A DNA stretch of 64,000 bases from Variovorax sp. OV700 (GTDB lineage: Bacteria > Pseudomonadota > Gammaproteobacteria > Burkholderiales > Burkholderiaceae_C): contig NZ_FNDR01000007.1 of assembly GCF_900099805.1 (NCBI RefSeq), positions 283,271 through 347,270 on the forward strand. Reading direction: 5' to 3'. Made by a program: the position numbers and the translations under genes. Below are positions 35,288 through 45,460 of the stretch, one piece after another (within the stretch, counting starts at the first letter, position 1; each line of letters starts with the position of its first letter). Below the pieces are notes generated by a model. That model had not been told where the DNA came from and did not search any database. It saw only the letters and a program-made list of their open reading frames with translations.

Positions 35288-36325
35288 TCAGAACGTGACG
35301 AGCACCTTCATCGCGCGGTGCCGGTCCGCCGCCAGCGCGAAGGCGTCGTGCACGCGCGCCACCGGCACCGCTTCGGTCAGCAGGGGCGACACGTCCAGCA
35401 CGCCGCGGCTCAGGTAGTCCACGGCCCAGGCGTATTCGTCGACGAAGCGGAAGCTGCCGACCAGGTGCAGGCTCTTGACCATGATCTGGTTGAAGGGGCA
35501 GCTCTCGCTGTTGCCGCCGAGCGTGCCCACTTGCACGATGGTGCCGCGCGGGCGCGTCGACAGGATGCAATTGGCCAGCCCGTCGTAATGGCCCGAGACC
35601 TCGAAGCACGCATCGACCTGGCCCTTGCCCGCCGCCAGCGCTTGCAGCGCGTCGGGTTCCTTGGCCGCATTGATGGTGCGCGTTGCGCCCACGCGGGTAC
35701 AGGCCGCAAGTGTCTCGTCGACGATGTCCGCCGCAATGAGCTGGCTTGCGCCCGCGAGCTTGGCGGCCATGAGGATCAGCGCGCCGATGGGGCCGGCGCC
35801 CACCACCATCACCGTCTTGCCAAGCAGGGAACCCGCCTCCTGCACCGCATGCAGCGCCACGGCCAGGGGCTCCCCGAACGCGGCCAGCTCGAACGACAGC
35901 GTGTCGGGCACGGCGAGGCACTGCGTGGCCTCCACCACCACCTGCTCGCGCATCGCGCCCTGCATGTGGGGCCAGCGGCTGGCGCTGCCGAAGAAGTGCA
36001 CGTTCTCGCAATGGTTGGAGGCGCCCGCGCGGCAGAAGCGGCAGACGCCGCAGGTGCGCGACGGGTTGAGGGCCACGCGGTCGCCCGGCTTCACCGAGCT
36101 GACCTGCGCGCCTACTTCGATGACTTGTCCGGACGCTTCGTGCCCTGGCGTCAGCGGCGCGCGGATGACGAAGTCGCCGACGCGGCCGTGGCGGTAGTAG
36201 TGCAGGTCGGAGCCGCAGATGCCCACCGCCTTGACGGCCACGCGCACCTGGGTGGGCGACAGCGCTTCAGGCGGGCGTTCGGCGAGGCGCAGGTCGAGCG
36301 CGCCGTGGATTTCGCAGTTCAGCAT
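35288..36325 (-). CDS. L-idonate/L-gulonate 5-dehydrogenase (zinc alcohol dehydrogenase family)
   Basis: 345 residues. Catalytic zinc site GICGSDLHYYRHGRVGDF, GHEASG and the structural zinc cysteines CGVCRFCRAGASNHC are complete; the Rossmann motif VMVVGAGPIGALILMAAKLAG binds NAD(P). Similarity is to L-idonate 5-dehydrogenase and RspB rather than general alcohol dehydrogenases (GSASRWPHMQGAMRE). It would oxidise C5 of L-idonate (giving 5-ketogluconate) or of L-gulonate (giving D-fructuronate). The operon also has the mannonate steps, so the second reaction fits better; this is inference. Five bases separate its start from the preceding binding-protein gene. Confidence 0.88.
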   Translation of the reverse strand: MLNCEIHGALDLRLAERPPEALSPTQVRVAVKAVGICGSDLHYYRHGRVGDFVIRAPLTPGHEASGQVIEVGAQVSSVKPGDRVALNPSRTCGVCRFCRAGASNHCENVHFFGSASRWPHMQGAMREQVVVEATQCLAVPDTLSFELAAFGEPLAVALHAVQEAGSLLGKTVMVVGAGPIGALILMAAKLAGASQLIAADIVDETLAACTRVGATRTINAAKEPDALQALAAGKGQVDACFEVSGHYDGLANCILSTRPRGTIVQVGTLGGNSESCPFNQIMVKSLHLVGSFRFVDEYAWAVDYLSRGVLDVSPLLTEAVPVARVHDAFALAADRHRAMKVLVTF

Positions 36326-36329
36326 GGCG

Positions 36330-37184
36330 TTACTTCAGGTTCTGCGTCATGCGGCGCTCTTCTTCGCTGAGCGCGGGCTGCATGCGCTGGGCCACGGCGC
36401 GCAGCCAGTCGAGGTACACCTGCTGGTCCTTCGCCACACCCATGCCGGTCTGGATCTGGAAGATCTTGCTGTCCTGGCAGTCGTTTTCCTTGGGGAACAC
36501 GGCCAGGCCCTTCACCTTCTTGCTGATGTTGGGCCACAGCATGCGGTTAAGCGGCGCCACGTCCGAGCGGCCGGCCAACACCTCTTCGATCGGGGCGACC
36601 GAGCCGGAGTTGGCAACGCCGCGCAGCTTGGCCTTGGAGAACTGCTGGCGCACCAGCGGCTCCTCGCCCGCACCCGAGAAATACGCCATGGTGATTTCGG
36701 GCTTGTTGAAGTCTTCGAGGGAGCGCGCGCCGGTGAACTTCGGGTTGTCGGCGCGGCCGAACATGCACACGCCAGTGCTGGAGAAGGTGACGAAGTCGAT
36801 GATCTTGGCGCGCTCGGCCGTCTCGTTCAGCGGCCCGATCATGATGTCCATCTGGTTGGCCGTGAGCGCCGGCACCTTGGTTTCGTGGCTCACCGGCACG
36901 GGTTCCATCTTCACGCCCAGCAGCTTGGCAAACTCCTTGCCCAGCGTCCACGACGGGCCGGACCATGGCTCGCCATCGCCCGCAGTGTTCTGCGCCAGCC
37001 AGGGCGGGTTGTTGACCACGCCCACGCGTAGCACGCCGGCCTTGCGGATGGCGTCCACGCGCGGACTCGCGCCGGGTGCCGGCGGGGTCTGGGCTGACGC
37101 GCCTACGCAAGCGCCGGCCAAAGCGGCGGCGATTGCTGCGCTGGCCAGCTTGCGGCCGAAGAAGGTGCTGGGGATGTGTGACAT
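36330..37184 (-). CDS. Periplasmic solute-binding protein (family 3), copy B
   Basis: 284 residues. Signal peptide to about residue 32 (ALAGACVGASAQ), then the SBP family 3 fold: DAIRKAGVLRVGVVNNPPWL, GEPWSGPSWTLGKEFAKLLG, NQMDIMIGPLNETAERAKIIDF. Differs from standard amino-acid binders in the ligand-contact segment. It is a close paralogue of the next gene upstream (37221-38051), sharing blocks such as PVSHETKVP, KAGxLRVGV and KVKGLAV-PKEN. A tandem duplication with divergence, so the transporter may take two related ligands. Confidence 0.9.
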   Translation of the reverse strand: MSHIPSTFFGRKLASAAIAAALAGACVGASAQTPPAPGASPRVDAIRKAGVLRVGVVNNPPWLAQNTAGDGEPWSGPSWTLGKEFAKLLGVKMEPVPVSHETKVPALTANQMDIMIGPLNETAERAKIIDFVTFSSTGVCMFGRADNPKFTGARSLEDFNKPEITMAYFSGAGEEPLVRQQFSKAKLRGVANSGSVAPIEEVLAGRSDVAPLNRMLWPNISKKVKGLAVFPKENDCQDSKIFQIQTGMGVAKDQQVYLDWLRAVAQRMQPALSEEERRMTQNLK

Positions 37185-37220
37185 GAGGGTCTCCTGCTTT
37201 TTGGGCGATGTGTGACTTGC

Positions 37221-38051
37221 TTATTTCAGTGCGCCGATGACGCGGGCCTCGTCGGCATCGAGCTGCGCCTTCCGGGCCTTCGCGACCTGCCGCAGCCAGT
37301 CGAGGTAGGCGGGCTGGTTCTTGTCGACGGCCAGGCCGACCGGCGAGGCCTTCTCGGTGCTGCTTTGGCAGTTGTTTTCCTTGGGCAGAACGGCCAGGCC
37401 CTTGACCTTCTGCTGCAGCCCGACCCACGGCACGCGGTTGATCGGTGCCGCGCCGGCGCGGCGCGCCATGATTTCTTCGACCGGAGCGGTGGCGCCGGAA
37501 CTGGCCACCGCGCGCAGCTTGGCCTTGGGGAAGCGTTCCTTGACCCAGCCCTCCTCGGCGCCGCCGGTGAAATAGGCGATGGTCACCTCGGGCCGGTTGA
37601 GGTCGTCGACCGAAGTGGCCTTGGCCAGCTTGGCGTTGTCGGCACGGCAGAACATGCACACGCTGGTGGTGGAGTACGAGACGAAGTCGACCACCTTCAG
37701 CCGCTCGGGCGTTTCGCCCAGCGGACTGATGGTCATGTCCACCTGGTTCGACGCCAGCACCGGCACCTTCGTCTCGTGCGATACCGGCACGGTGCTGAGC
37801 TTGACGCCGAGCAGGCGGGCGTACTCCTTGGCCAGCAGCCACGCCGGGCCGCTCCAGGGCTCGCCGTTGCCGGTGGTGTTCTCGATCAGCCAGGGCGCGT
37901 TCTGCAGCACGCCGACGCGCAACTCGCCGGCCTTGCGGATTGCATCGATGCGCGGGCTTGCGCCGGCCGCGGGCGGCTCCTGCGCGTGGACGCTGCCGAA
38001 AGCGCCGGCAAGCAACAGTGCGGTCAGGCCGCGGGCGAGGATGGGCTTCAT
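37221..38051 (-). CDS. Periplasmic solute-binding protein (family 3), copy A
   Basis: 276 residues with a signal peptide ending near residue 23 (GAFGSVHAQ). Family 3 fold with DAIRKAGELRVGVLQNAPWL, SNQVDMTISPLGETPERLKVVDF and the shared PVSHETKVPVL. It is first in the transporter part of the operon, 59 bp after the GntR gene, and 36 bp from its paralogue. Both copies have conserved cysteines in the same places (VCMFC/VCMFG and NNCQ/NDCQ), which may form a disulphide. The ligand is unknown; sugar acid suggested only by context. Confidence 0.9.
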   Translation of the reverse strand: MKPILARGLTALLLAGAFGSVHAQEPPAAGASPRIDAIRKAGELRVGVLQNAPWLIENTTGNGEPWSGPAWLLAKEYARLLGVKLSTVPVSHETKVPVLASNQVDMTISPLGETPERLKVVDFVSYSTTSVCMFCRADNAKLAKATSVDDLNRPEVTIAYFTGGAEEGWVKERFPKAKLRAVASSGATAPVEEIMARRAGAAPINRVPWVGLQQKVKGLAVLPKENNCQSSTEKASPVGLAVDKNQPAYLDWLRQVAKARKAQLDADEARVIGALK

Positions 38052-38110
38052 GGTTGTGTCTCCGTCTTTCAGGGGGTGCAGCGCCGCGGCAGCCGCGGCG
38101 GGGCAGGGGC

Positions 38111-38848
38111 CTAGCGCCAGCTCTGGGCGAATTCGCCGATGACGCGTTCCAGGTGCGCCCGCATGGCCAGCCGTGCGGCATCGGCGTCGCCCGAGACGAT
38201 CGCGGCAAAGATGCGCTGGTGGTCGTCCTGCGACTTCAGGCGCAGGTCGGGCGAATGAAAGTGCTGCTCGATCTGGGTCCAGATCGGGCCCTTGGCTTGA
38301 TCCCAGAGGTTCGTCACCGTCTGCAGCAGCACGCTGTTGCCGGTGGATTCGGCGATGTGCAGGTGGTACATGCGGTCGGCCGCCTCGTTGGCTTCCTTGT
38401 CGTGCATCTGCTCGCGCATGGTGGCGAGCGCGCCGAACATCTTGTCCAGGTCTGCGTCCTTGCGCGTGGTGGCCGCCAGCGATGCGATCTCGGACTCGAT
38501 CAGGCAGCGCGCGCGCAGCAGTTCGAAAGGGCCGGCGCCGGTTTCCTGGACCACCGGCAGCCGTGTCGCCGAGTCCGGCGCCTGGCAGATGTAGATGCCC
38601 GAGCCGCCGCGCACCTCGACCACGCCCTGGAGCTCCAGCGCAATGATGGCCTCGCGTACCGAGGTGCGGCTGACGTCGAAGCGCTCTGCCAATGCTCTTT
38701 CGGACGGAAGCCTCTGGCCAACCAAAAACTCACCCTGTTTGACCAATTCAAAAATATTGGCCGCCAGCCGTTGGTACGGCTTTTCCACAGCAGATTGGCC
38801 GATTTTCGACATCGCAGTTGAAGACGGATGGATGAGCTTGAGTGCCAT
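38111..38848 (-). CDS. GntR-family regulator with FCD domain (FadR subgroup)
   Basis: 245 residues from the ATG at 38848 (MALKLIHPSSTAMSK). Helix-turn-helix at about 25-90 (QRLPSERALAERFDVSRTSVREAIIALELQG, seen as RLPSERALAERFDVSRTSV), then an FCD domain (LLRARCLIESEIASLAA, HLHIAESTGN, DDHQRIFAAI) with the metal-binding pattern. The 38848 start is favoured because a palindromic operator at 38861-38873 would otherwise be inside the gene. First gene of the sugar-acid operon, so it likely represses its own operon until the sugar acid or a pathway intermediate binds. Confidence 0.9.
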   Translation of the reverse strand: MALKLIHPSSTAMSKIGQSAVEKPYQRLAANIFELVKQGEFLVGQRLPSERALAERFDVSRTSVREAIIALELQGVVEVRGGSGIYICQAPDSATRLPVVQETGAGPFELLRARCLIESEIASLAATTRKDADLDKMFGALATMREQMHDKEANEAADRMYHLHIAESTGNSVLLQTVTNLWDQAKGPIWTQIEQHFHSPDLRLKSQDDHQRIFAAIVSGDADAARLAMRAHLERVIGEFAQSWR

Positions 38849-38860
38849 GGCGGTTTCAAA

Positions 38861-38873
38861 GTGGTTGGACCAC
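38861..38873. promoter_or_regulatory. FadR-type operator, proximal
   Basis: GTGGT-TGG-ACCAC, a perfect 5-bp-arm palindrome matching the TGGT-N(2-3)-ACCA consensus of FadR/FCD regulators. It lies 13 bp before the chosen GntR start. Confidence 0.65.
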
Positions 38874-38901
38874 ATTGTGCGTGGCATACCAATTCAACCC
38901 A

Positions 38902-38917
38902 TAGTGGTTTACCACTA
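38902..38917. promoter_or_regulatory. FadR-type operator, distal
   Basis: TAGTGGT-TT-ACCACTA, a perfect palindrome with 7-bp arms containing the same GGT...ACC core as the proximal site, 42 bp away centre to centre. Two sites of this kind would let the regulator loop or bind cooperatively over the operon promoter. It also lies about 125 bp upstream of tex on the other strand. Confidence 0.68.
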
Positions 38918-39039
38918 AGCCGAGGCAGTTTTACGGACGGCGGATGGGCTGCCGAGGCGGCCGCACCCTATGGCAAACTTCCCGGCTTTATCCGCAAGGC
39001 GTCCGAGCGGCGTCGCCAGTTCCAGGGATCCCCTCCGAC

Positions 39040-41418
<2,379 letters not shown>

Positions 41419-41449
41419 GCGCGGGCATATTTTCGGTCGGCCTGTTAAA

Positions 41450-41471
41450 CTAGTCAGAACACTAGTCTGAC
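41450..41471. promoter_or_regulatory. Candidate toxin-antitoxin operator
   Basis: Two ACTAGT palindromes (41450-41455 and 41461-41466) and an inverted repeat GTCAGA-N7-TCTGAC (41453-41471) lie 14-35 bp before the antitoxin start. The local AT content is high. This is the place where Phd/YefM antitoxins bind to repress their own operon. Confidence 0.6.
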
Positions 41472-41484
41472 AAGGCGGCTCCAA

Positions 41485-41742
41485 ATGAAAACCTGGCCTG
41501 TGCAGGACGCCAAGGCGCGTTTCAGCGAGTTTCTCGACGCCTGTCTCGCAGACGGGCCGCAAATGGTCACCAAACGGGGGGCCGAAGCCGCCGTGCTGGT
41601 ACCGGCGGCAGAGTGGCGGCGATTGCATGCCACGGCCAAGCCGTCCCTCAAGGAGTTGCTGCTCTCGGCCGAGGCACGCACCGAGTTTCTCGTTCCGCAG
41701 CGCGGCGCGGCACGCCGGCGGCGCATCACGCCAATCCGCTGA
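41485..41742 (+). CDS. Phd/YefM-family antitoxin
   Basis: 85 residues. MKTWPVQDAKARFSEFLDACLADGPQMVTKRGAEAAVLVP is the Phd/YefM DNA-binding domain (WxVQDAKAxFS...VTKRG motif). The C-terminus (about 50-85) is basic and would wrap the toxin (KELLLSAEARTEFLVP). It neutralises the adjacent PIN toxin and represses the operon. Its stop is 12 bp before the toxin. Confidence 0.92.
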   Translation: MKTWPVQDAKARFSEFLDACLADGPQMVTKRGAEAAVLVPAAEWRRLHATAKPSLKELLLSAEARTEFLVPQRGAARRRRITPIR

Positions 41743-41754
41743 GGGGCGGGCGGT

Positions 41755-42168
41755 ATGTACCTGCTGGATACGAACGTCATCTCGGAACTGCGTCGGCCTC
41801 GACCGCACGGCGCGGTCGTCGCATGGCTCGCGCCCATCGCCGACAGCAACCTGCATCTTTCCGCGGTCACGATCGGCGAAATCCAGGCCGGCATCGAAAT
41901 CACGCGCGAGCAGGATGCCGCCAAGGCCGATGAGATCGAGCAATGGGCAGCTCTGGTCGCCGCCTCGTACAACGTACTGCCCATGGACGCAGAAACGTTC
42001 AGGCTGTGGGCCAGGCTGATGCACCGCAGTTCCAACACGCTGTACGAAGACGCAATGATTGCCGCCACGGCAAAGCAGCATGCATTGACCGTCGTGACCC
42101 GCAACGTCAGCGACTTCGCCGGTTTCGGTATCGACGTCTTCAACCCGTTCGAGTCAAGTGCGGCATGA
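41755..42168 (+). CDS. VapC/FitB-type PIN-domain toxin (ribonuclease)
   Basis: 137 residues. The PIN acidic site is complete: Asp5 (MYLLDTNVISE), Glu42 (TIGEIQAG), Asp99 (LYEDAMIAATA) and Asp120 (TRNVSDF). These bind Mg2+/Mn2+ and cleave RNA, commonly tRNA or rRNA, when the antitoxin is lost. Paired with a Phd-type antitoxin rather than VapB or FitA, a known hybrid combination. Translation is probably coupled to the antitoxin. Confidence 0.93.
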   Translation: MYLLDTNVISELRRPRPHGAVVAWLAPIADSNLHLSAVTIGEIQAGIEITREQDAAKADEIEQWAALVAASYNVLPMDAETFRLWARLMHRSSNTLYEDAMIAATAKQHALTVVTRNVSDFAGFGIDVFNPFESSAA

Positions 42169-42172
42169 ATAA

Positions 42173-43246
42173 ATGAAAGCCCTGCGCATCTACGCCGGCC
42201 CCGTAGCCCGCAAGCACATCGAAGCGAACGGACTGCGCCCGCAGGACGTGCGCACCATTCCCGGAGCGGCAGGCGGGCCCAAGGGCCTTGTGCTCGGGCC
42301 GCTCGACCGCTTCATCTTCGGACGCTGGCTCACGCAGTCGAGCCAGCCGGTGCACCTGGTGGGCGCCTCGATCGGCGCGTGGCGGCTTTCGACGGCCTGC
42401 TTGTCCGATCCGCAGAAGGCTTTTGAGCGCTTCGAATACGACTATGTGCGCCAGCAGTTCGATGTGCCGCCCGGGCAGAAGCGGCTCAGCCCGAAGCAGT
42501 TGAGCGCACGCTTTGCCGAGAGCCTGCACGACTTCTACGGCGGACGCATCAGCGAGGTGCTGAACCACGCGCGTTACAAGCTCCATGTAGTGACTTCGCG
42601 CGGGCGCCACATCCTCGGTCGCGAAGGCAGGGCGCGCACCCCTTTCGGCTACCTGGGCGCCTTTGCCACCAACAGCCTGTACCGCAAGGGCTTGGGCGCA
42701 TGGCTCGAACGCTGCGTGTTTTCCACACCCGGCGCGGCCCTGCCGTTCGGCACGAAAGACTTCCGCACGCGCCAGCATGCGCTGAGCGAAGAGAACTTCA
42801 ACCTGGTGCTGCAGGCATCGTGCTCGATACCGTTCCTGCTTGCCGCGGTGCACGACATTCCGGGCGCGCCGCGCGGTGCGTATTGGGACGGCGGCATTAC
42901 GGACTACCACCTGCACCTCGACTACCAGCCGCCCGACGAGGGCATCGTGCTGTACCCGCATTTCCAGCGCGCCGTGGTGCCGGGTTGGCTCGACAAGGGC
43001 TTGCGCTGGCGCCACAAGTCCACCGGCTTTCTCGACCGCATGGTGGTGCTCGCGCCCGACCTTGACTGGGTGCGCTCGCTGCCCAACGGCAAGCTGCCCG
43101 ACCGCAAGGACTTCATCCATTTTGCGAACGATCCGCAGGCGCGCATCGGCGCATGGAGCAAGGCCGTGCGCGAGGCGGAGCGGCTTTCGGATGAGTTCGA
43201 GGGCTGGCTCGGGACCGGTCGCACGCGGGACATCCTGCCGCTCTGA
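42173..43246 (+). CDS. Patatin-like phospholipase
   Basis: 357 residues. The patatin signatures are present: oxyanion loop GAAGGPKGLVLG (about 31-42), nucleophile Ser66 in GASIGAWR, and catalytic Asp239 in WDGGITDYHLH. A Ser-Asp dyad lipid acyl hydrolase. No signal peptide or membrane helix is evident, so it is probably cytoplasmic or exported by another route. It starts four bases after the toxin stop, an accidental or recent neighbour; no functional link is known. Downstream, 89 bp precede a Bug protein. Confidence 0.87.
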   Translation: MKALRIYAGPVARKHIEANGLRPQDVRTIPGAAGGPKGLVLGPLDRFIFGRWLTQSSQPVHLVGASIGAWRLSTACLSDPQKAFERFEYDYVRQQFDVPPGQKRLSPKQLSARFAESLHDFYGGRISEVLNHARYKLHVVTSRGRHILGREGRARTPFGYLGAFATNSLYRKGLGAWLERCVFSTPGAALPFGTKDFRTRQHALSEENFNLVLQASCSIPFLLAAVHDIPGAPRGAYWDGGITDYHLHLDYQPPDEGIVLYPHFQRAVVPGWLDKGLRWRHKSTGFLDRMVVLAPDLDWVRSLPNGKLPDRKDFIHFANDPQARIGAWSKAVREAERLSDEFEGWLGTGRTRDILPL

Positions 43247-43335
43247 ACCCCCCGCCGGGGCAAACCCCAAGGGTGCGCGCGCACAGCGGCTTCGAGAATG
43301 GCCGGGTCATTCTTGCTCTCCAGAAAGCCGTCCCC

Positions 43336-44319
43336 ATGCCGCAGGCCCGAATTTCACGCCGCCGATTCACCCTTGCCGCCGCTGCGGCTGCAAGCCTTCC
43401 ACTGCCGACGCTGGCGCAAAGCGCCTGGCCCAGCAAGCCGATCCGCATCATCGTGCCCTATACGCCGGGCGGGTTCACCGACCAGATGGCGCGGCTGGTG
43501 CAAGTTGGCCTGCAGACAAAGCTGGGTCAGCCGGTGCTCGTCGACAACAAGCCCGGCGCCAACAGCTTGATCGGCGTCGATGCCATCGCCAAGGCGGCGC
43601 CCGATGGCACGACCTTCGGCGTCGTCATTGCGGCTTATGCGGCCAATACCACGCTGTACCCCAAGCTGCCCTACGACCCACGCAAGGATTTGACGGGCGT
43701 GTCGTTGATGGGCGTGTCGCCGCTGCTGGCCGCGGTGAACGTCGATGCGCCGTTCAAGACCGCGCGCGAACTCATCGCCTACGCACGCGCGAACCCCGGC
43801 AAGGTGAGCTTCGGCTCGTCGGGCAACGGCTCGGCGGCGCACCTGACGACCGAGCTGTGGAAGTCGCTCACGCAGACCTACATGATCCACATCCCCTACC
43901 GTGGCGCAGTGCCTGCGCTGACCGATCTCATGGGCGGGCAGATCCAGCTGTTCTTCGACGCGCCCACCGGTCTCATCAACCAGGCCAAGGCCGGCAAGGT
44001 GCGGCTCATCGGCGTGGCGGGCGACAAGCGCCTGCCCGCCGTTCCCGATGTGCCTACCTTCATCGAACAGGGCTTCGCGGGCTTCACCGGCAGCACCTGG
44101 GCCGGCATGCTGGCGCCGGCCGGCACGCCGCGCGACATCGTCAAGCGCATGTCCGAAGAGGTGGCGCGCATCATCAAGAGCGACGAGACGCGCGCCAAGC
44201 TCGATGCCATGGGCACGTTCCCCGCGGGCAGCACGCCCGAAGAATTCGACGCCTTCATTGCCGCCGAAACCGCCAAGTGGGCGAAGGTGATCCGCACTGC
44301 GGGCGTGAAGGTGGAATAA
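43336..44319 (+). CDS. Bug-family (tripartite tricarboxylate transporter) solute-binding protein
   Basis: 327 residues from the ATG at 43336. Tat-like signal (SRRRFTLAAAAAASLPLPTLAQ). Mature domain: IIVPYTPGGFTDQMARLVQ, VDNKPGANSLIGVDAIAKA, GSSGNGSAAHLTTELW, HIPYRGAVPALTDLMGG, family-typical carboxylate-binding loops. Second orphan Bug protein in the window, clearly diverged from the one at 6115-7095. It has no linked transporter or enzyme; its own promoter must lie in the 89-bp gap after the patatin gene. Convergent with the type VI module, 10 bp apart. Confidence 0.91.
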   Translation: MPQARISRRRFTLAAAAAASLPLPTLAQSAWPSKPIRIIVPYTPGGFTDQMARLVQVGLQTKLGQPVLVDNKPGANSLIGVDAIAKAAPDGTTFGVVIAAYAANTTLYPKLPYDPRKDLTGVSLMGVSPLLAAVNVDAPFKTARELIAYARANPGKVSFGSSGNGSAAHLTTELWKSLTQTYMIHIPYRGAVPALTDLMGGQIQLFFDAPTGLINQAKAGKVRLIGVAGDKRLPAVPDVPTFIEQGFAGFTGSTWAGMLAPAGTPRDIVKRMSEEVARIIKSDETRAKLDAMGTFPAGSTPEEFDAFIAAETAKWAKVIRTAGVKVE

Positions 44320-44329
44320 AACAAAAGCC

Positions 44330-44716
44330 TCAGGCCGCGAGCACCAGCACCTTGAACTGGCTGGGCACGATGCGCATGCCCACGATGTTGCAGCGGTTCT
44401 GCACCGACAGGCTGGTCATGCGCGTGCAGGGCGTGCCCTTCAGCAGCACGGTGAAGGCGCCGGTGATGTGCCGCGAAGGCCCCATCACCGTCTGCGACAC
44501 CACGCCCATCAGCACGCCCGAGTTGTCGCCGTTGGTGATGGGCGTGGTGGTGGCCATGTTGTGGACCGGCGTGCCACCGTAGAGGATGTTCCAGGCGTTG
44601 GGAATGGCCGTGGGCCCGAGCGCGAAGTTGGGGTAGGGAATGGGGACCGCCGGCGGCGTCTTGCAGACATCCGGAAAGGCAAGGTCCATACCCATCATCT
44701 GTGCGTTTGCAAACAT
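44330..44716 (-). CDS. DUF4150-family PAAR-like type VI spike-tip protein
   Basis: 128 residues. The pattern MFANAQMMGMDLAFPDVCKTPPAVPIPYPNF, then IPNAWNILYGGTPVHNMATTTPITNGDN and GVVSQTVMGPSRHITGAFTVLLKGTPCTRM, is DUF4150 (Tox-PAAR-like), which forms the conical tip on VgrG. In many genomes this domain is the N-terminus of a large toxin or is followed by a toxin gene; here it stops after the tip domain and the next gene is an unrelated, convergent Bug protein. So no effector is attached or adjacent downstream. Last gene of the spike module, 21 bp after the DUF3540 gene. Confidence 0.9.
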   Translation of the reverse strand: MFANAQMMGMDLAFPDVCKTPPAVPIPYPNFALGPTAIPNAWNILYGGTPVHNMATTTPITNGDNSGVLMGVVSQTVMGPSRHITGAFTVLLKGTPCTRMTSLSVQNRCNIVGMRIVPSQFKVLVLAA

Positions 44717-44737
44717 GGCAAAGGTTCCTCTTCTCCA

Positions 44738-45460
44738 TCAACCCATGTGGATCTGTTCGGCGTCCACCTTCACCAGCGCCTTGCTGGTGACGAAGGTGTT
44801 TTTCGCATGCAGGCGCAGGGTCTCGGCGGCCTGCATGTCGATCTGGCCCGCCCGCACCTGCTCGACTTCTTCGGTAAGACGGAAGCTCGACCGGGTGAGC
44901 ACGCTCAGGCGGTCGAGCACGGTCTCCAGCGTGCGGCCCACGATGCGCGCGACGAGCGTGGTCACGCGCACTTCGGCACCCCGGTATTCCATGTCCGCGA
45001 TGTCTAGTTGCGCGCGCGCGGCCTGCAGCGCCAGCGCGGGCGCATTCAGCGCGATGCGGCCGCGGCGCGAGCGGATCGTGAGGTCGCCCTCGGTCACGAT
45101 GTGCGACTGGCTGGCGTCCGCCTGCGTGACGACGGCAATCAGGTAGAGGCGCTGGCGGTGCGGCCCGGCCACGAGCACGGCGTCGCCCGTGCCGGGCTCG
45201 AGCAGGCAGCTCGCAGCGCGCGGGCAGTGCCAACGATCGCCGCCGCCCTGGGGTTCGACCGCGAATGCGCCATCCGGCATCTGTTGCACGACGGTGCCCA
45301 AGGCGCTGCCGGTCCAGGAAGGCATGGCGGCCGCGGCGGAGGGCAGCGGCTTGCCCATCAGGGCTTGCATCTCGGCGGCATGCGGATCGCTGCGGTCGAT
45401 GCCGGCGTCGTGGGACGGAGGCGGGGTGGCTTCGCGGGTGGCGTGGTGGTGATGGTTCAT
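44738..45460 (-). CDS. DUF3540 type VI-associated protein
   Basis: 240 residues, beginning MNHHHHATREATPP (a natural histidine run). Residues about 45-240 match the DUF3540 plan: GTVVQQMPDGAFAVEP, CLLEPGTGDAVLVA, then beta-helix-like repeats GDLTIRSRRGRIALNAPALALQA and a VgrG-like tail (LRLHAKNTFVTSKALVKVDAEQIHMG). DUF3540 is found between pentapeptide proteins and DUF4150 in such modules and is probably a structural or adaptor part of the spike. Its ATG overlaps the pentapeptide gene stop (ATGA). Confidence 0.87.
   Translation of the reverse strand: MNHHHHATREATPPPSHDAGIDRSDPHAAEMQALMGKPLPSAAAAMPSWTGSALGTVVQQMPDGAFAVEPQGGGDRWHCPRAASCLLEPGTGDAVLVAGPHRQRLYLIAVVTQADASQSHIVTEGDLTIRSRRGRIALNAPALALQAARAQLDIADMEYRGAEVRVTTLVARIVGRTLETVLDRLSVLTRSSFRLTEEVEQVRAGQIDMQAAETLRLHAKNTFVTSKALVKVDAEQIHMG

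Noticed and set aside
44738..45460. Histidine run MNHHHH at the start of DUF3540, looking like a purification tag
   Set aside because: The codons (CAT/CAC mix) and the continuing natural sequence in a chromosomal operon indicate a native histidine-rich start.
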